From: Armatimonadota bacterium
GTDB lineage: Bacteria > Armatimonadota > HRBIN16
NCBI GenBank assembly: GCA_026003175.1
Contig: BPGT01000007.1
Location: forward strand, 56,057 to 120,056
Length of the DNA: 64,000 nucleotides
Reading direction: 5' to 3'
Below, piece by piece: positions 18,405-28,275 of the stretch. A model generated the notes under the pieces. That model ran no database searches. It saw nothing but the letters and a program-made list of their open reading frames with translations, and was not told the origin of the DNA. A program made the translations under genes and the position numbers. Position 1 is the first letter of the stretch, and each line of letters begins with the position of its first letter.

Positions 18405-19439
18405 CTACCACCCCCACATTGCGGCTTCATCCAACCGCTTCAGCACCTGCTCACGGGTGGCGACGCCGGTGGTGCCAATCTGCTGGATGGTGATGGATGC
18501 TACCAGCTGTCCCACCTCGGCGGCTTCTACCAGATTCGCCCCGCTGCATAGTGCGCTGACCGTGCCTGCGGAGGTGCTGTCGCCCGCACCCACGATGTCT
18601 ATCTCGCCTGTTACGGGCACTGCTGGTACATGGTTGATATTCTCTCCGTCCACCACAAGCACGCCTTGTTCGCCGATGGTGAGGAAGACGGGTTTGCCCG
18701 TGCGCTTCGAAAGCTTCACGCCGACCGCACGTGCTTCTTCTATGGTGCAGGTTCCTTCCCAATCGGGCTGGAAGACGCGCATCGCCTCGCGCTGGTTGGG
18801 TTTGATAAGGAGATTGCGGTATTCCCCAATACGGGCGCGTGAATCGGCAAAGAAAACCTTCCGCGGATACTCGCTTGCCAGCCGGCAAACCTCTTCGCGC
18901 ACGCGGTCGGTGACCACTCCGCAATTGCGCTCTTCCACCTGGTCCGCCACGATGACGCCGTCCACCTCAGGCACGAAATCGCGCAACAGGGTGATGATGC
19001 GCTCCTCCCATTCGGGTTGCAGGGGAGTGCGGTTCTTGATGTCCAGTCGGTTTATCTCGTGCACGCGACCGTCCACTTCGCGTAGCATGGGCTTGGTGTA
19101 GGTGGGGGTAAATCGTTTGGGATGCTGTAGCACGCCATCCACGTTCACGCCTCGTGCGCGCAGTTCGTGCAGCAGTTCGTAGCCGTGACCGTCCTGCCCG
19201 ATGAGGGTCAGGGCGTAGGTTTGCACTTCCAGCGCGCGCAGGTTGTTGGCGACGGTGCCTCCCGCGCCCGGGCTGTTGCGTATCTCCACCACCTGATAGG
19301 CTTCCAGAGCTGTTTCGAGTGAGGTCTCGCTGAGCGCGCGGTCGATAAGCAAGTAGTGGTCAAGAAAGAAATCGCCCACAACCAGCACTTTCTGTTCGGG
19401 GAAGCGATAGAGTATCTGCTGTAATCGTTCTCTGGTCAT
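18405..19439 (-). CDS. hldA: PfkB-family heptose-7-phosphate kinase (HldA/RfaE domain I type)
   Basis: A 344-aa ribokinase-family protein predicted to phosphorylate D-glycero-D-manno-heptose 7-phosphate at C1. The start VLVVGDFFLDHYL and PGAGGTVANNLRAL are typical of RfaE/HldE domain I, and the C-terminal DIVGAGDSTSAGTVSAL carries the catalytic Asp. The cytidylyl/adenylyltransferase domain of bifunctional HldE is absent, so this is the kinase-only form. Its ATG overlaps the stop of the upstream gene by four bases (ATGA), showing translational coupling. Confidence 0.82.
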   Translation of the reverse strand: MTRERLQQILYRFPEQKVLVVGDFFLDHYLLIDRALSETSLETALEAYQVVEIRNSPGAGGTVANNLRALEVQTYALTLIGQDGHGYELLHELRARGVNVDGVLQHPKRFTPTYTKPMLREVDGRVHEINRLDIKNRTPLQPEWEERIITLLRDFVPEVDGVIVADQVEERNCGVVTDRVREEVCRLASEYPRKVFFADSRARIGEYRNLLIKPNQREAMRVFQPDWEGTCTIEEARAVGVKLSKRTGKPVFLTIGEQGVLVVDGENINHVPAVPVTGEIDIVGAGDSTSAGTVSALCSGANLVEAAEVGQLVASITIQQIGTTGVATREQVLKRLDEAAMWGW

Positions 19440-20485
19440 ATGCCCTCCTCCAGATAGCGCAGCACACGGTGATAGAGGTTGGGAAGTGTGACACGGTGGT
19501 CACCGCAGAAGTAGAAGCTCTCGCCGCCGTCAGCGACGGTGCGCACCAGAATGGTTTTCCACGGGCGATAGTAATAGCGCGGGTCGGATTTGGGTGCCTC
19601 GTGGTGCAGGTCGCCTTCCAGTGGCAGGAGGTCAAACACGGCGGTGGTGAAGTGCTTGATTTCACGTCCCTCCTGATGCGCCACATTGCGCGCCATCGAC
19701 AACGCCTTCAGGTACACCTCGGGCGCCATCACCGCCGAGCCGAACGCCATCATCACTCCGCCTTCCAGCTGCGAGACAGTGTGCACGAAGACGAGGAAGT
19801 CGGTATAAGAGGCTGCGCCCAGCGCGGCGCCGTCGCAGTTGGGATGTTCGTGGATGATGTCGTAGCCGATGCCGATATGCACGGTCACCGGCACGCGCAG
19901 GCGGTAACCTGCCGCCAGCACGCTGATGTCTTTGTGCGGGAAGTCGCCTTCCGCAATCATGCGCCCGATGGCTTCACCGAAGCCGATGCCCTCCGCGTAT
20001 GCCTGCTTCGCCGCCTCGTTCAGGCGTCCCGTCTCCTGCCACAAGCCGAACTGCCCGATGCGGATGTAGTGTGCGACGCTTTCGGTGGTCTTGCCGATGA
20101 GGGCGAGTTCGAAATCGTGAATGGGTCCGGCTCCGTTCATAGCGATATGGGTGAGGATGCCGCGCTCCATGAGGTCGATGAGGAATCGGCTGACGCCAGC
20201 GCGGATAACGTGCGCGCCCATCATCAGGATAACGGGTTTGCCGTTGCGATGAGCGTGTGCCACCCGTTGCGCCAGCGTGTCGAAGCCGGGTGCGTCGTAG
20301 GGCGTCACGGGGTCGTGTAGGTGGTAGAACGAGTCGAGCGACAGGTCATGCACCCGCTCCGAGAGCGGGAGCAGTTTCAGTCGGCTTCGGTCAAAGATGG
20401 GGTAGGGCACGGGTTGCTGCCTCCGTCCGCTGGTTTTACGCTTCATCTCATTGCGCGAGGAGTAGATTCGGGGCGGAACGGGCAT
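19436..20485 (-). CDS. Deoxyhypusine-synthase-like protein of unknown role
   Basis: A 349-aa protein with the general layout of the deoxyhypusine synthase family (NAD-binding Rossmann-like): VILMMGAHVIRAGVSRFLID, MNGAGPIHDFELALIG, VHIGIGYDIIHEHPN. I see no WGK motif carrying the active-site Lys of true deoxyhypusine synthase; SAVMAPEVYLKAL occupies that place. It therefore probably does not modify eIF5A-like proteins. It sits between a HAD phosphatase gene and hldA, so a role in the same sugar-phosphate pathway is possible. The start could also be the Met codon at 20446; neither has a strong ribosome site. Confidence 0.6.
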   Translation of the reverse strand: MPVPPRIYSSRNEMKRKTSGRRQQPVPYPIFDRSRLKLLPLSERVHDLSLDSFYHLHDPVTPYDAPGFDTLAQRVAHAHRNGKPVILMMGAHVIRAGVSRFLIDLMERGILTHIAMNGAGPIHDFELALIGKTTESVAHYIRIGQFGLWQETGRLNEAAKQAYAEGIGFGEAIGRMIAEGDFPHKDISVLAAGYRLRVPVTVHIGIGYDIIHEHPNCDGAALGAASYTDFLVFVHTVSQLEGGVMMAFGSAVMAPEVYLKALSMARNVAHQEGREIKHFTTAVFDLLPLEGDLHHEAPKSDPRYYYRPWKTILVRTVADGGESFYFCGDHRVTLPNLYHRVLRYLEEGI

Positions 20486-20690
20486 CTTCCTGCGGAAAGC
20501 ATCCGGCTGCAGGGCAGTGGAAGTAACCCTTCAGGGTAGCTGCTGTGACCCTGCGAGGAGGGAATCTATACCCAGGCCTGCTACCATGCCCAGCCGGCAG
20601 TAGAGAAAACACTAAAAGGATTATGGGTGTTTCAGGGGCAAGTTCCTTCCAAGATGCACGGTCTGCTTTACCTGCGGGGTCGCACCGCCG

Positions 20691-21542
20691 TTACCTATCC
20701 CACTCCCCAAACAGATACGCTACCAGTTTGTCCTGCTCGCGAAATTCGGGGACGATGATGTCCGCGCCTGCGCCGATCAGGCGGTTGCGTTTCCATTCGT
20801 TGATGCCCTCTTTGCGTACCTCGTCGGAGGCGACGCCTATCGCGATGCCGCCCACCGCTTTGGTGTTCTCTATCTCCACGAAGCCGTCTCCAAAGCCCCC
20901 GAACTCCTTGCCGGAAAGGGAATGGGTCTGGATAATGTGCTGGATGACCATCGCTTTGGAGAAGCGTTTGTAGTCGTCGATCGCACCGTAGATGCCTTCA
21001 AAGTATCCGTCTATCTTCAGTGCGGCGGCTTCGTCGAGCACGTAAACCTCGTCGGTGCCGCTGGCGAGGTACATGCGCACACCGCGTCGTTTCAGGTTTT
21101 CCAGCAGGTCGCGCGAGCCGGGAACCAACATGTCGTCGGGGTGGATGGTGCCGTTCTTCAAGCCTTCCACGCGGTGCTTGATGCGCTCCCACAAGCGTGC
21201 GAGGTATTCCCACTTGTACTCCAGCGGGTCGCGCGGTGTGCCTCCTCGTTTCTGAATCTCCTCGCAGAGCTGGAGCATCTGGTAGATGGTCTGTTTGCCT
21301 GTGAGGCGGTCCACGTACTCGGTGACGATGCGCGTCAACTCTTCGGGTGATTCGTCTGTTGGGGTTTCGCGCTGCAGTACCTCTACCATCATGGGTATCA
21401 TCACCTGCTGCCAACCCTCGCGGATGAGGGAGAGCGTGCCGTCGAAGTCAAACAGGGCAAAGCGGATGTGTCCGCGCGGAATGTCGTCATGGATAATCTC
21501 GATCTGTGTTCCCGGCAAGAAGCGCATGTTGCATCCCCTCAT
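20691..21542 (-). CDS. HAD-family phosphatase
   Basis: A 283-aa HAD hydrolase. Motif I is FDFDGTLS (near residue 32), a helical cap of about 90 residues follows, then motif II in YLASGTD and the acidic motif IV region FGDGFVEIENTKAVGG. It removes phosphate from a small molecule. Because it heads the operon with hldA, a heptose bisphosphate phosphatase role like GmhB is possible, but GmhB is smaller (about 190 aa) and lacks this cap. The start at 21527, five codons in, has a better GAGGGG site than 21542. Confidence 0.75.
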   Translation of the reverse strand: MRGCNMRFLPGTQIEIIHDDIPRGHIRFALFDFDGTLSLIREGWQQVMIPMMVEVLQRETPTDESPEELTRIVTEYVDRLTGKQTIYQMLQLCEEIQKRGGTPRDPLEYKWEYLARLWERIKHRVEGLKNGTIHPDDMLVPGSRDLLENLKRRGVRMYLASGTDEVYVLDEAAALKIDGYFEGIYGAIDDYKRFSKAMVIQHIIQTHSLSGKEFGGFGDGFVEIENTKAVGGIAIGVASDEVRKEGINEWKRNRLIGAGADIIVPEFREQDKLVAYLFGEWDR

Positions 21543-21596
21543 GTGTTGTTCTTATCGATAGTTTACATTATGCGCATAACCAGGTCAAGGGGGATT

Positions 21597-21782
21597 GAGG
21601 GTGTTCGAGAATTGTTGAGAAGTTGGTTGTAGCGCAAGGAGAGAGGCGTTCTTGCTATCCCTGCCTTACCTCACCCCCGTCCCCTCTCCTACGAGGAGAG
21701 GGGCGTTCCCCCTTCCCTTGCAGGGAAGGGGGCAAGGGGGTTAGGTTATCTATCCATTCAACCAGCAATTTCGAACACCCTC
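21597..21782. repeat. Inverted-repeat-bounded element 1 (MITE-like)
   Basis: GAGGGTGTTCGAGAATTG at the left and CAATTTCGAACACCCTC at the right form imperfect terminal inverted repeats about 25-30 bp long, around a 186-bp segment. The interior has two GC-rich perfect hairpins (arms CCCCTCTCCT and CCCCCTTCCCT). No coding potential. Likely a non-autonomous element or intergenic repeat. Confidence 0.5.
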
Positions 21783-21792
21783 AGTGCTTTGG

Positions 21793-22084
21793 GAGGGTGT
21801 TCAAAAATCGCATAGACCCCACACCCACGAGCAACACAAAAAACATCCATCCTCAATCACCCGCGCCGGTCCCACCATGTTCCACAACACAAACATACCC
21901 CAACGCCACCACCTTCACATGCGACCGCTGCTGACGTACCTGGCGAAAAACGGCGTCTCACGGGTCGGTGTCTCTGACGCGATGCCCTGCTGGGCAAGCC
22001 AAGTGAGCAGTTGGTGCAGGCGTGCGTCTGCAAGTTTGTGGTAGGTATCGTCGTTTCATGGGAACCGATTTTTTGAACACCCTC
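21793..22084. mobile_element. Inverted-repeat-bounded element 2, possible insertion sequence remnant
   Basis: GAGGGTGTTCAAAAATCG at the left and CGATTTTTTGAACACCCTC at the right are near-perfect terminal inverted repeats sharing the GAGGGTGTTC core with element 1, ten bases away. On the minus strand the interior gives only short protein-like scraps (for example LHQLLTWLAQQGIASE), so it may be a decayed transposon. It lies directly upstream of cas6. The 21543-22177 gap otherwise holds nothing I can name. Confidence 0.5.
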
Positions 22085-22177
22085 AGAGGTGTGTAGAGAA
22101 AAGCTGGAGCAGGAATGAGTGACAGAAAGTGCGTAGAAAAAACATACACTCCCATATGGGGACAAGAGGAGGAAGCG

Positions 22178-22930
22178 ATGCGGTTGCGTCTTACTTTTGC
22201 TCCCACAAATGGTATCTGCGCCCTGCCGGTGCATTACAATCAGGTGATGCAGGGCTTTATCTATCGTCATCTTACCCCTGAGATGGCTACCTCTCTGCAC
22301 GACGAGGGCTACACGGAAGGGGGGCGACGTCTGAAGATGTTCGTGTTCTCGCGCTTGATGGGCAGTTCGCTGGTGCGGGACGGGCAGATTGTGTTCGCGG
22401 GCGAGTTCTCGCTGGTAGTGGCATCGCCGGAGGTGAGCTTTCTGGAGTCGCTCGCGCTGCACGTGATGGATGCAGGGGAGTTGCAGCTGGGCGAGAACCG
22501 GGTGCGCCTCGTCTCGGTGGAGGTAGGGGCGGAGGAGCCGTATCAATGCCCTGTGCTGTTGCAGGCGTTATCGCCCATCACCGTGTACAGCACCCTCAGT
22601 CGTGCCGACGGCAAGCGCAAGACCTACTATTACTCGCCCTTCGAGCCGGAGTTTTCAGATCAAATTGTGTGCAACCTGCAGCGCAAGTGGCGTGTCTTAT
22701 CTGGCAGTGAAGTGTCGGCGGATGGCGCATACGTCAAGCCGTGGCGGGTGAATGTGCGCAACCAGCACATTGCGCTGTACAAGGGCACGGTGATTAAGGG
22801 CTGGAGTGGCATCTACGAGGCGTATCTGCCCGAGCCGCTGTTCCGCATGGCGCTGGATGCGGGTCTGGGCAGCAAAAACTCCCAGGGCTTCGGATGCGTG
22901 GGGTTGTATACGCCTAGAACAAGGGGGTGA
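22178..22930 (+). CDS. cas6: CRISPR pre-crRNA endoribonuclease Cas6
   Basis: A 250-aa RAMP-fold nuclease that cuts the repeat RNA to make crRNA. The C-terminal Gly-rich loop GLGSKNSQGFGCVGL is the Cas6 hallmark. I place the start at ATG 22178 with AGAGGAGG just upstream. As the only Cas6 in the window it probably supplies crRNA to both the I-B and III-A effectors. It opens the type I-B operon and overlaps cas8 by one base. Confidence 0.88.
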   Translation: MRLRLTFAPTNGICALPVHYNQVMQGFIYRHLTPEMATSLHDEGYTEGGRRLKMFVFSRLMGSSLVRDGQIVFAGEFSLVVASPEVSFLESLALHVMDAGELQLGENRVRLVSVEVGAEEPYQCPVLLQALSPITVYSTLSRADGKRKTYYYSPFEPEFSDQIVCNLQRKWRVLSGSEVSADGAYVKPWRVNVRNQHIALYKGTVIKGWSGIYEAYLPEPLFRMALDAGLGSKNSQGFGCVGLYTPRTRG

Positions 22931-24426
22931 TGTGGATGGAAGAGACCGTATACCTGAGTATTGAGCAACAAACAGGCAATTTCTGGATAGATAACGGACT
23001 GGTCTACCTGCTGCTGAGATGGGGGGAGGGTAAGTATCCGGTCAAGGACATCCTCAACGAACTGATGGACAAGTTGGTTCAGCCTACGGGCAACAAAGGC
23101 GAGTATTACGACGTGCAGAAGCAGCAATTGAGGGAGTACGACAAGCGGAACTGGGTTGCTCCGGTGAATCTGTTTATCAAGGTGTCTGGTGACCCGGGCG
23201 GTAAAGTAGAAGTGAATGGCAAGCGGTATCCTATCCGACCTCCTGAGTTCCAGCTGGATATCAAACTGAGCAAGAAGCAATCGGTGTGTGATGTGTGCGG
23301 GCAGGCGGCTAGGGTGACCGATGCCAAGATGTGGATGTATCCGTTCGTTGTTGATCCGGGTAACTTCGGCAACTTTTATTCGGGGACAAAGCGCGGTTTG
23401 AGACTGTGTGCCAGATGTGCACTGGCGGGTTTAGCTGCCTACCTGTCGTGGTGGTGGCGCAGACAGGGCAGCGATGCCGTACACTTCTTCCTGTTCCATA
23501 CTGACCTGAGTGATCTGCAACGCCTGCATCAAGAGGTGCTGCGTCCCCTTCAGCTCACCGGTGAGTCTGGAGGGAACGTCCGTCCTGCGTTCTCGGGAAA
23601 GTATCTACATGAGACGACTCTGGGAGTATTGCTGTTCTTGTTCTCACACATACCCTCCTCCGATGTGCTGTTAGAGAAGGCGCGTCAGTTTCTGGCTTCC
23701 CTTTTCGGGGCGAACGGTGTTGCTGACGCACCTTCTGTAGTACTCTATGCGGTCAGGGGCGTTCCGGCACAGGCTTTCGACATGAAGGAATTGAAAGAGT
23801 TCTCTCATCTTCAACGTCTATATCGTCTTTATGAGGGCTGGAAGCGGGGCATGGAGGAGATATACGATCTTCCCCATCCGCATCAGCGAGTCGTTCGTGT
23901 TCTGGAGCAGTTCTATGCTAGGCGCCAGAGGGAGCAGGAGACCCTTTGGCGAGACAGGATCGCCCGTGCAGTGCTCCACTGGGATGACCCGTTGCCCGTC
24001 TTAGAGGAGTTCTTGTTCGATGTGCTGGTCAAACAGGATAATCCGCGCCCGCTGCGACAGGGGACAGACTGGATGCTGGTGGACTATTACTTGAAGGAGG
24101 TCTTTCAGATGGACGAACAGTTCATCCGAACGCTTTCTAGGTTCGGACACGCGCTAGGAGCAGCAGCTCATGAGAAGAGCGAAATGGGACTTTTGTACGC
24201 TCTGCGCAACGCCAAGAACGTCGAGGAGTTCTACCGGGTGCTGAACGACGTGCAGTTCCGTCTGAGCCTTACCGTACCGGAGAGCCTGCTGCAGCTGGAA
24301 AAGGGCGACCGCATCGCCGGTGCAGCCTGGAGGCGTGTCAAGCACATGCTGGCTATCTACGCGATGAACAACTATTTGCGCAAAGAGACGCCGAGAGAAC
24401 AAGACGAGAACAGAGAGGAGGCATAA
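22930..24426 (+). CDS. cas8b: Type I-B Cascade large subunit Cas8 (Cst1-like)
   Basis: A 498-aa protein with two CxxC motifs (CDVCG near residue 118 and CARCA near residue 160), as in the CXXC-CXXC Cst1/Cas8b family. It recognises the PAM and the target in Cascade. Its place between cas6 and cas7 fits type I-B. The start could be ATG 22930 (overlapping the cas6 stop as TGATG) or ATG 22936. Confidence 0.75.
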   Translation: MWMEETVYLSIEQQTGNFWIDNGLVYLLLRWGEGKYPVKDILNELMDKLVQPTGNKGEYYDVQKQQLREYDKRNWVAPVNLFIKVSGDPGGKVEVNGKRYPIRPPEFQLDIKLSKKQSVCDVCGQAARVTDAKMWMYPFVVDPGNFGNFYSGTKRGLRLCARCALAGLAAYLSWWWRRQGSDAVHFFLFHTDLSDLQRLHQEVLRPLQLTGESGGNVRPAFSGKYLHETTLGVLLFLFSHIPSSDVLLEKARQFLASLFGANGVADAPSVVLYAVRGVPAQAFDMKELKEFSHLQRLYRLYEGWKRGMEEIYDLPHPHQRVVRVLEQFYARRQREQETLWRDRIARAVLHWDDPLPVLEEFLFDVLVKQDNPRPLRQGTDWMLVDYYLKEVFQMDEQFIRTLSRFGHALGAAAHEKSEMGLLYALRNAKNVEEFYRVLNDVQFRLSLTVPESLLQLEKGDRIAGAAWRRVKHMLAIYAMNNYLRKETPREQDENREEA

Positions 24427-24430
24427 CACC

Positions 24431-25357
24431 ATGAGCAAAGCAATCTGCATCGGCTACCTGGCAAAGGTTTCGGCATCGAACGTGAACGCTTCGCACACAG
24501 AGGGCAACGTGATTGTGGCAAAGAAGGTCACCATGCCCGACGGCAGCGCCCTACCTTACGTATCGGGGCAGGCTATTCGGCGGATGTTGCGTGACCGCCT
24601 CAACGAGCTGGGTTATCCCCTCTCGGAGCCACACGCGGATATTAGCGGTCAGGAAGTCACGCCTCCGGCGCGCCCCTGGGAGTTCGCCGATGAGGACCTG
24701 TTCGGCTACATGGATGCCACAGGAGGCAAAAGGCGCACCTCGCCTGTCAGAGTTTCGGCGGCCGTCGGCTTGTTTCCCTTTCAGGGCGACCGGGACCTGG
24801 GCACCCGTTCATTCGAGCATTTCCAGCAGAATGTGGAACCACAGGCTGCCCAGCGTGGAGGGAACATGTTCGAGACGGAGATTTACGCGAACCTGTTCCG
24901 CGGCACCGTGCTCGTAGAAATCGACCGTGTGGGCGTCTTTCCGAAACGCGAGACAGGAGAGCAGGAAAGGGATATTCCGGCTGAGGAGCGGCGCAAGCGC
25001 GTTCAGACATTGCTGGAGGCTCTGAACCTGCTATGGGGAGGCGGGCGTACGGCACGATTGCTGTCGGACCTCTCTCCGCGCCTGTTTGCATACTGCCGCC
25101 TGAAGGTGAAACATCCTGTCTTCCTGGAGGCACTGGACGCGCTGTACGAAGATGGTCAATATGTACTGAATCTGGAACCGCTGTGCAGCACGCTGGATAA
25201 GTTCGCGCCGTACCGGGAGTACACGGTGTTCGGGGTAGAACCAGGTATTTTCGGGAATGAGCAGGAGATTCGCGAGAGGCTGAGCGCTTACGGCGAAGTG
25301 CTGACAGTATATAAGGCCATCGAACAGGCAAAGGGAGACGTGGGTACACTATGGTAG
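24431..25357 (+). CDS. cas7: Type I-B Cascade backbone Cas7
   Basis: A 308-aa RAMP protein of the DevR/Cst2 group. The N-terminus (GYLAKVSASNVNASHTEGN) and the Gly-rich YVSGQAIRRMLRD are typical. It forms the helical crRNA-binding backbone. GAGAGGAGG lies nine bases before the ATG, and the end overlaps cas5. Confidence 0.88.
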   Translation: MSKAICIGYLAKVSASNVNASHTEGNVIVAKKVTMPDGSALPYVSGQAIRRMLRDRLNELGYPLSEPHADISGQEVTPPARPWEFADEDLFGYMDATGGKRRTSPVRVSAAVGLFPFQGDRDLGTRSFEHFQQNVEPQAAQRGGNMFETEIYANLFRGTVLVEIDRVGVFPKRETGEQERDIPAEERRKRVQTLLEALNLLWGGGRTARLLSDLSPRLFAYCRLKVKHPVFLEALDALYEDGQYVLNLEPLCSTLDKFAPYREYTVFGVEPGIFGNEQEIRERLSAYGEVLTVYKAIEQAKGDVGTLW

Positions 25358-26058
25358 AGCCTGTGCTCTGCGTTACGGTGTCGGCGCCGGTGGCGTCTTT
25401 CCGCCGCCCACTGGACCACAACTACCAGCGCACGCTGCCGATGCCCCCTCCTACAACCCTGCTGGGTCTAGCAGGAGCAGCGTTAGGGTTACCGGAGTGG
25501 GAATTGTGGGGTGATCTCAGTCCTTTGCGCAGCGTGAAAGTCTCTGTATGGATGGAAGCGGAACCGGGGCAAGCGCACGACATGTGGACGCTGCTCAAGA
25601 TCGACAAGGGCAAGATGAACCGCTCGCCCTACTTCCGCGAGCTGCTGTTTGGGGCAAGGTACACGCTGGTATACGGCGGTGAAGAGGCGATACTTAGGGA
25701 GCTGGAAAGAGGGTTTCACGAACCTGCCTTCGCTCTTTCTCTGGGCAGAGAGGATGAGCTGGTGTCCGTGTGCGAGGTGCGTCGTCAACGAGCAGCATCC
25801 GGCAATTCCGTGCTGTGGGGAACTGTTGTGCCCGGCGACTGGCGCAGCCTGGGTGCGCGCCCCGTTCTGCGCCCCGGCGCGCGCCTATTTCCACCTGTCG
25901 TGGAGCGGCTACCAGTGCGGTTCGAAATCGACAAGCAAGTGCGCCATCCTCAAGACTATCGCTTTTTCACTTTCTTGCCTCTATCGTTGGAGGTGGAAAT
26001 ACCGGGTTTGTCTGCCCTGCAGTGCGAAGGGAGGAACTTCGTGTGGCTCAACTCCTAG
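25351..26058 (+). CDS. cas5: Type I-B Cascade subunit Cas5
   Basis: A 235-aa RAMP protein. The N-terminal SAPVASFRRPLDHNYQRTLP and PPPTTLLGLAGAALG are typical of Cas5t/Cas5b. It caps the 5' handle of crRNA. It overlaps cas7 at its start by 7 bases and cas3 at its end by 16 bases, showing tight coupling. Confidence 0.88.
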   Translation: MVEPVLCVTVSAPVASFRRPLDHNYQRTLPMPPPTTLLGLAGAALGLPEWELWGDLSPLRSVKVSVWMEAEPGQAHDMWTLLKIDKGKMNRSPYFRELLFGARYTLVYGGEEAILRELERGFHEPAFALSLGREDELVSVCEVRRQRAASGNSVLWGTVVPGDWRSLGARPVLRPGARLFPPVVERLPVRFEIDKQVRHPQDYRFFTFLPLSLEVEIPGLSALQCEGRNFVWLNS

Positions 26059-28239
26059 CTAAGCCTGACCAGTACCTGGAGGAACATACGCGCAGGGTAT
26101 TGCAACTGGGTGCGGAGCTGGTTTCTCGGCTTGACATGGACGAGACCCTTGCCCTGAAAGCGCTGCTGGCATGTGCTCTGCACGATGTTGGTAAAGCCAC
26201 AGAAGGTTTTCAGGCAAGGATGCAGGATATTCGCGCCGGCAAGCAAGCCGTTCGTCGCCAGCAGGAGTATCCGCATGCCCTTGCCTCGTTACCTGCAGTG
26301 CTTCTGGCAGAGCAAGGGCTGGGCAGGCAATTCGGCTGGAGAGAGCATAGTCTCCATGCCACTGCAGCGGTGCTCAGCCACCATTCGCCTTTAGGGGCAG
26401 AATTATACAAAGGATATGGTGTTGCTCGGTACCACCCGCAGGTGCTGGAGGTGCTGAGAAGCATCTGGCAGATGCTGGTGGATCGCCAACCGAATCTTCC
26501 GCCTTTTGAGCAGGTGTTTAGCAGTTGGCAAGGTGCATGCTCGCAACATCTGGGCGGATTGCTAGACATGGTTATTCGCTGCGTTCAAGGTCAACCCTCT
26601 TCGTTGAGGGGAATGCTGCAACGCCTGCCAACGGATGAGTTGGCACAGGTGAAAACGGTATTGCACTTAGCAGACTGGTTCGCTTCTTCCGGCAGGCAAG
26701 GTGTGGATAGCCTCTTTCTCAGCCAGGCGAAGCAGAGAGTATTTCAGCACATGAACAGCCTGCGGTTGCGACAGTATCAGAATCGCTGCGCTCAAAGCGA
26801 AAGCGAGGTGCTGTGGCTCAGGGCACCGACCGGCACAGGCAAGACAGAGGCACTCTTGCTGTGGGCGGGGGATACGCCGCGAATCATCTACCTGCTCCCC
26901 ACCCAGGCGACGGTCAACGCCATGTGGCGCAGGCTGCAGAAAGTGTACGGTGCGGAGAACGCAGGACTGGCACACGGACGTGCGAACTACATCTTGCGCC
27001 AGCAGGCACAGACGGAAGAGGAGCCTCTGGATGAACGCCTCTTGGGTTCGGTGTTTGCCAAGCCGGTGAATGTAGCAACCCTGGACCAGTATCTGCTCGC
27101 CCACCTGAACGGAAGACACTGGGAGGAGAGGCGCGCTCTGGCACGGCAAGCGGTTGTGGTGCTGGACGAAATACACGCCTACGAACCGTACACGCTGGGC
27201 ATGCTGGCTGAAGCACTATCCAGGGAACCGCCACGGCGCCTCGCTTTCGCCAGTGCGACATTACCGTCTGCCCTTCAGCGTCTCTTTCCAGATGGAGAGG
27301 TTATCGAGGCGGAGCAAAGTCTGTGGGCACGAAAGCGTCATTGCCTGGTACTGCAAGATAGCTCTCTGCTGGAAGAGGTCGAAGAGGCGATCCAGTTTGC
27401 TCAAGAGGGTAAAAGGGTGTTGATTGTTGCCAACACTGTCGCCGATGCACAGGCTCTTTATAGACAGCTGCGAGAGCAATACGATTGGACCCCCCTGCAT
27501 CTGCTGCATGCACAATTCATTTTCCGGGACCGACAACACAAGGAACAGCAGGTCGGCGAGGCAGTACCGGGCACCATTTTTATCGCCACGCAGGTTGTGG
27601 AGGTTAGCCTGGATATCGATTATGACCTGTTGTTGACCGAGATCGCACCCATAGATGCGCTGGTGCAGCGCATGGGACGGGTGAACCGCCGTGGGAAACA
27701 GTCGCCCGTTCCGGTTCACCTGTTCACTCGTTGGGGAAAGGGAGCTGAGCGCGTGTACGGGGCAGAGGTGCTCGAGACCAGTTTACACCTGTTAGAGAAG
27801 TTGCCCGAATTGCCAACCGATGGAGACCTTGCCGAAGCCACAGAGGCACTCTACGAGAAGGTCACAGCATCGCCCGAGTGGCAAGAGGAGTTGCAGGCTG
27901 GGCGACAGACATTGCAAGAGGTACAGCAGATCCTGGGCTGTTATACCGTAGACCTTTCCGATGAGGAGATGCGTGCCCGCTTCACGACAAGGCGGGGGTA
28001 CTGTATCCGTAGAGGTCATACCGGCACAGTTCGTGCAAGAGGCGTACCAGCTGCTTGAGGCAGGCGAGGGATGGCGTATGCCCGAACTGCTTGTTCCTGT
28101 GCCCGTATACTGGTTGAAACGTTACGCCGATGCTTTTCAACCTTCGCGCGACCTGGGAGTGTTTATCACCAATCTGGGATACAATCCGCAGGAAGGTCTA
28201 ACTACCCGTCTGTCTGGAGATGAGGTTCTGATAGTATGA
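26043..28239 (+). pseudogene. cas3: Cas3 helicase-nuclease with a +1 frameshift near the C-terminus
   Basis: Cas3 is the target-degrading nuclease-helicase of type I systems. Seen: HD nuclease motif (CALHDVGKA, His47-Asp48), Walker A (APTGTGKT, Lys267), DEIH box (Asp375) and the motif VI region (QRMGRVNRRGK). Start is GTG 26043 with AGGGAGG eight bases upstream. As given, the frame ends at 28058, 671 aa. After the G run at 27994-27998 the next frame continues as a plausible Cas3 C-terminus (GTVSVEVIPAQF to DEVLIV, stop 28239). Removing one G gives exactly 732 codons (731 aa). It may be a mutation, phase switch or assembly error. Confidence 0.85.
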
Positions 28240-28275
28240 GCATGCCAGACCCTGCAAACAGGAGCACCCCCAGCC

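Noticed and set aside
25770-26042. Longer N-terminus for cas3 reaching back into cas5
   Set aside because: The extra 91 residues are the shadow of cas5 and lack Cas3 similarity; the GTG at 26043 has a good ribosome site.
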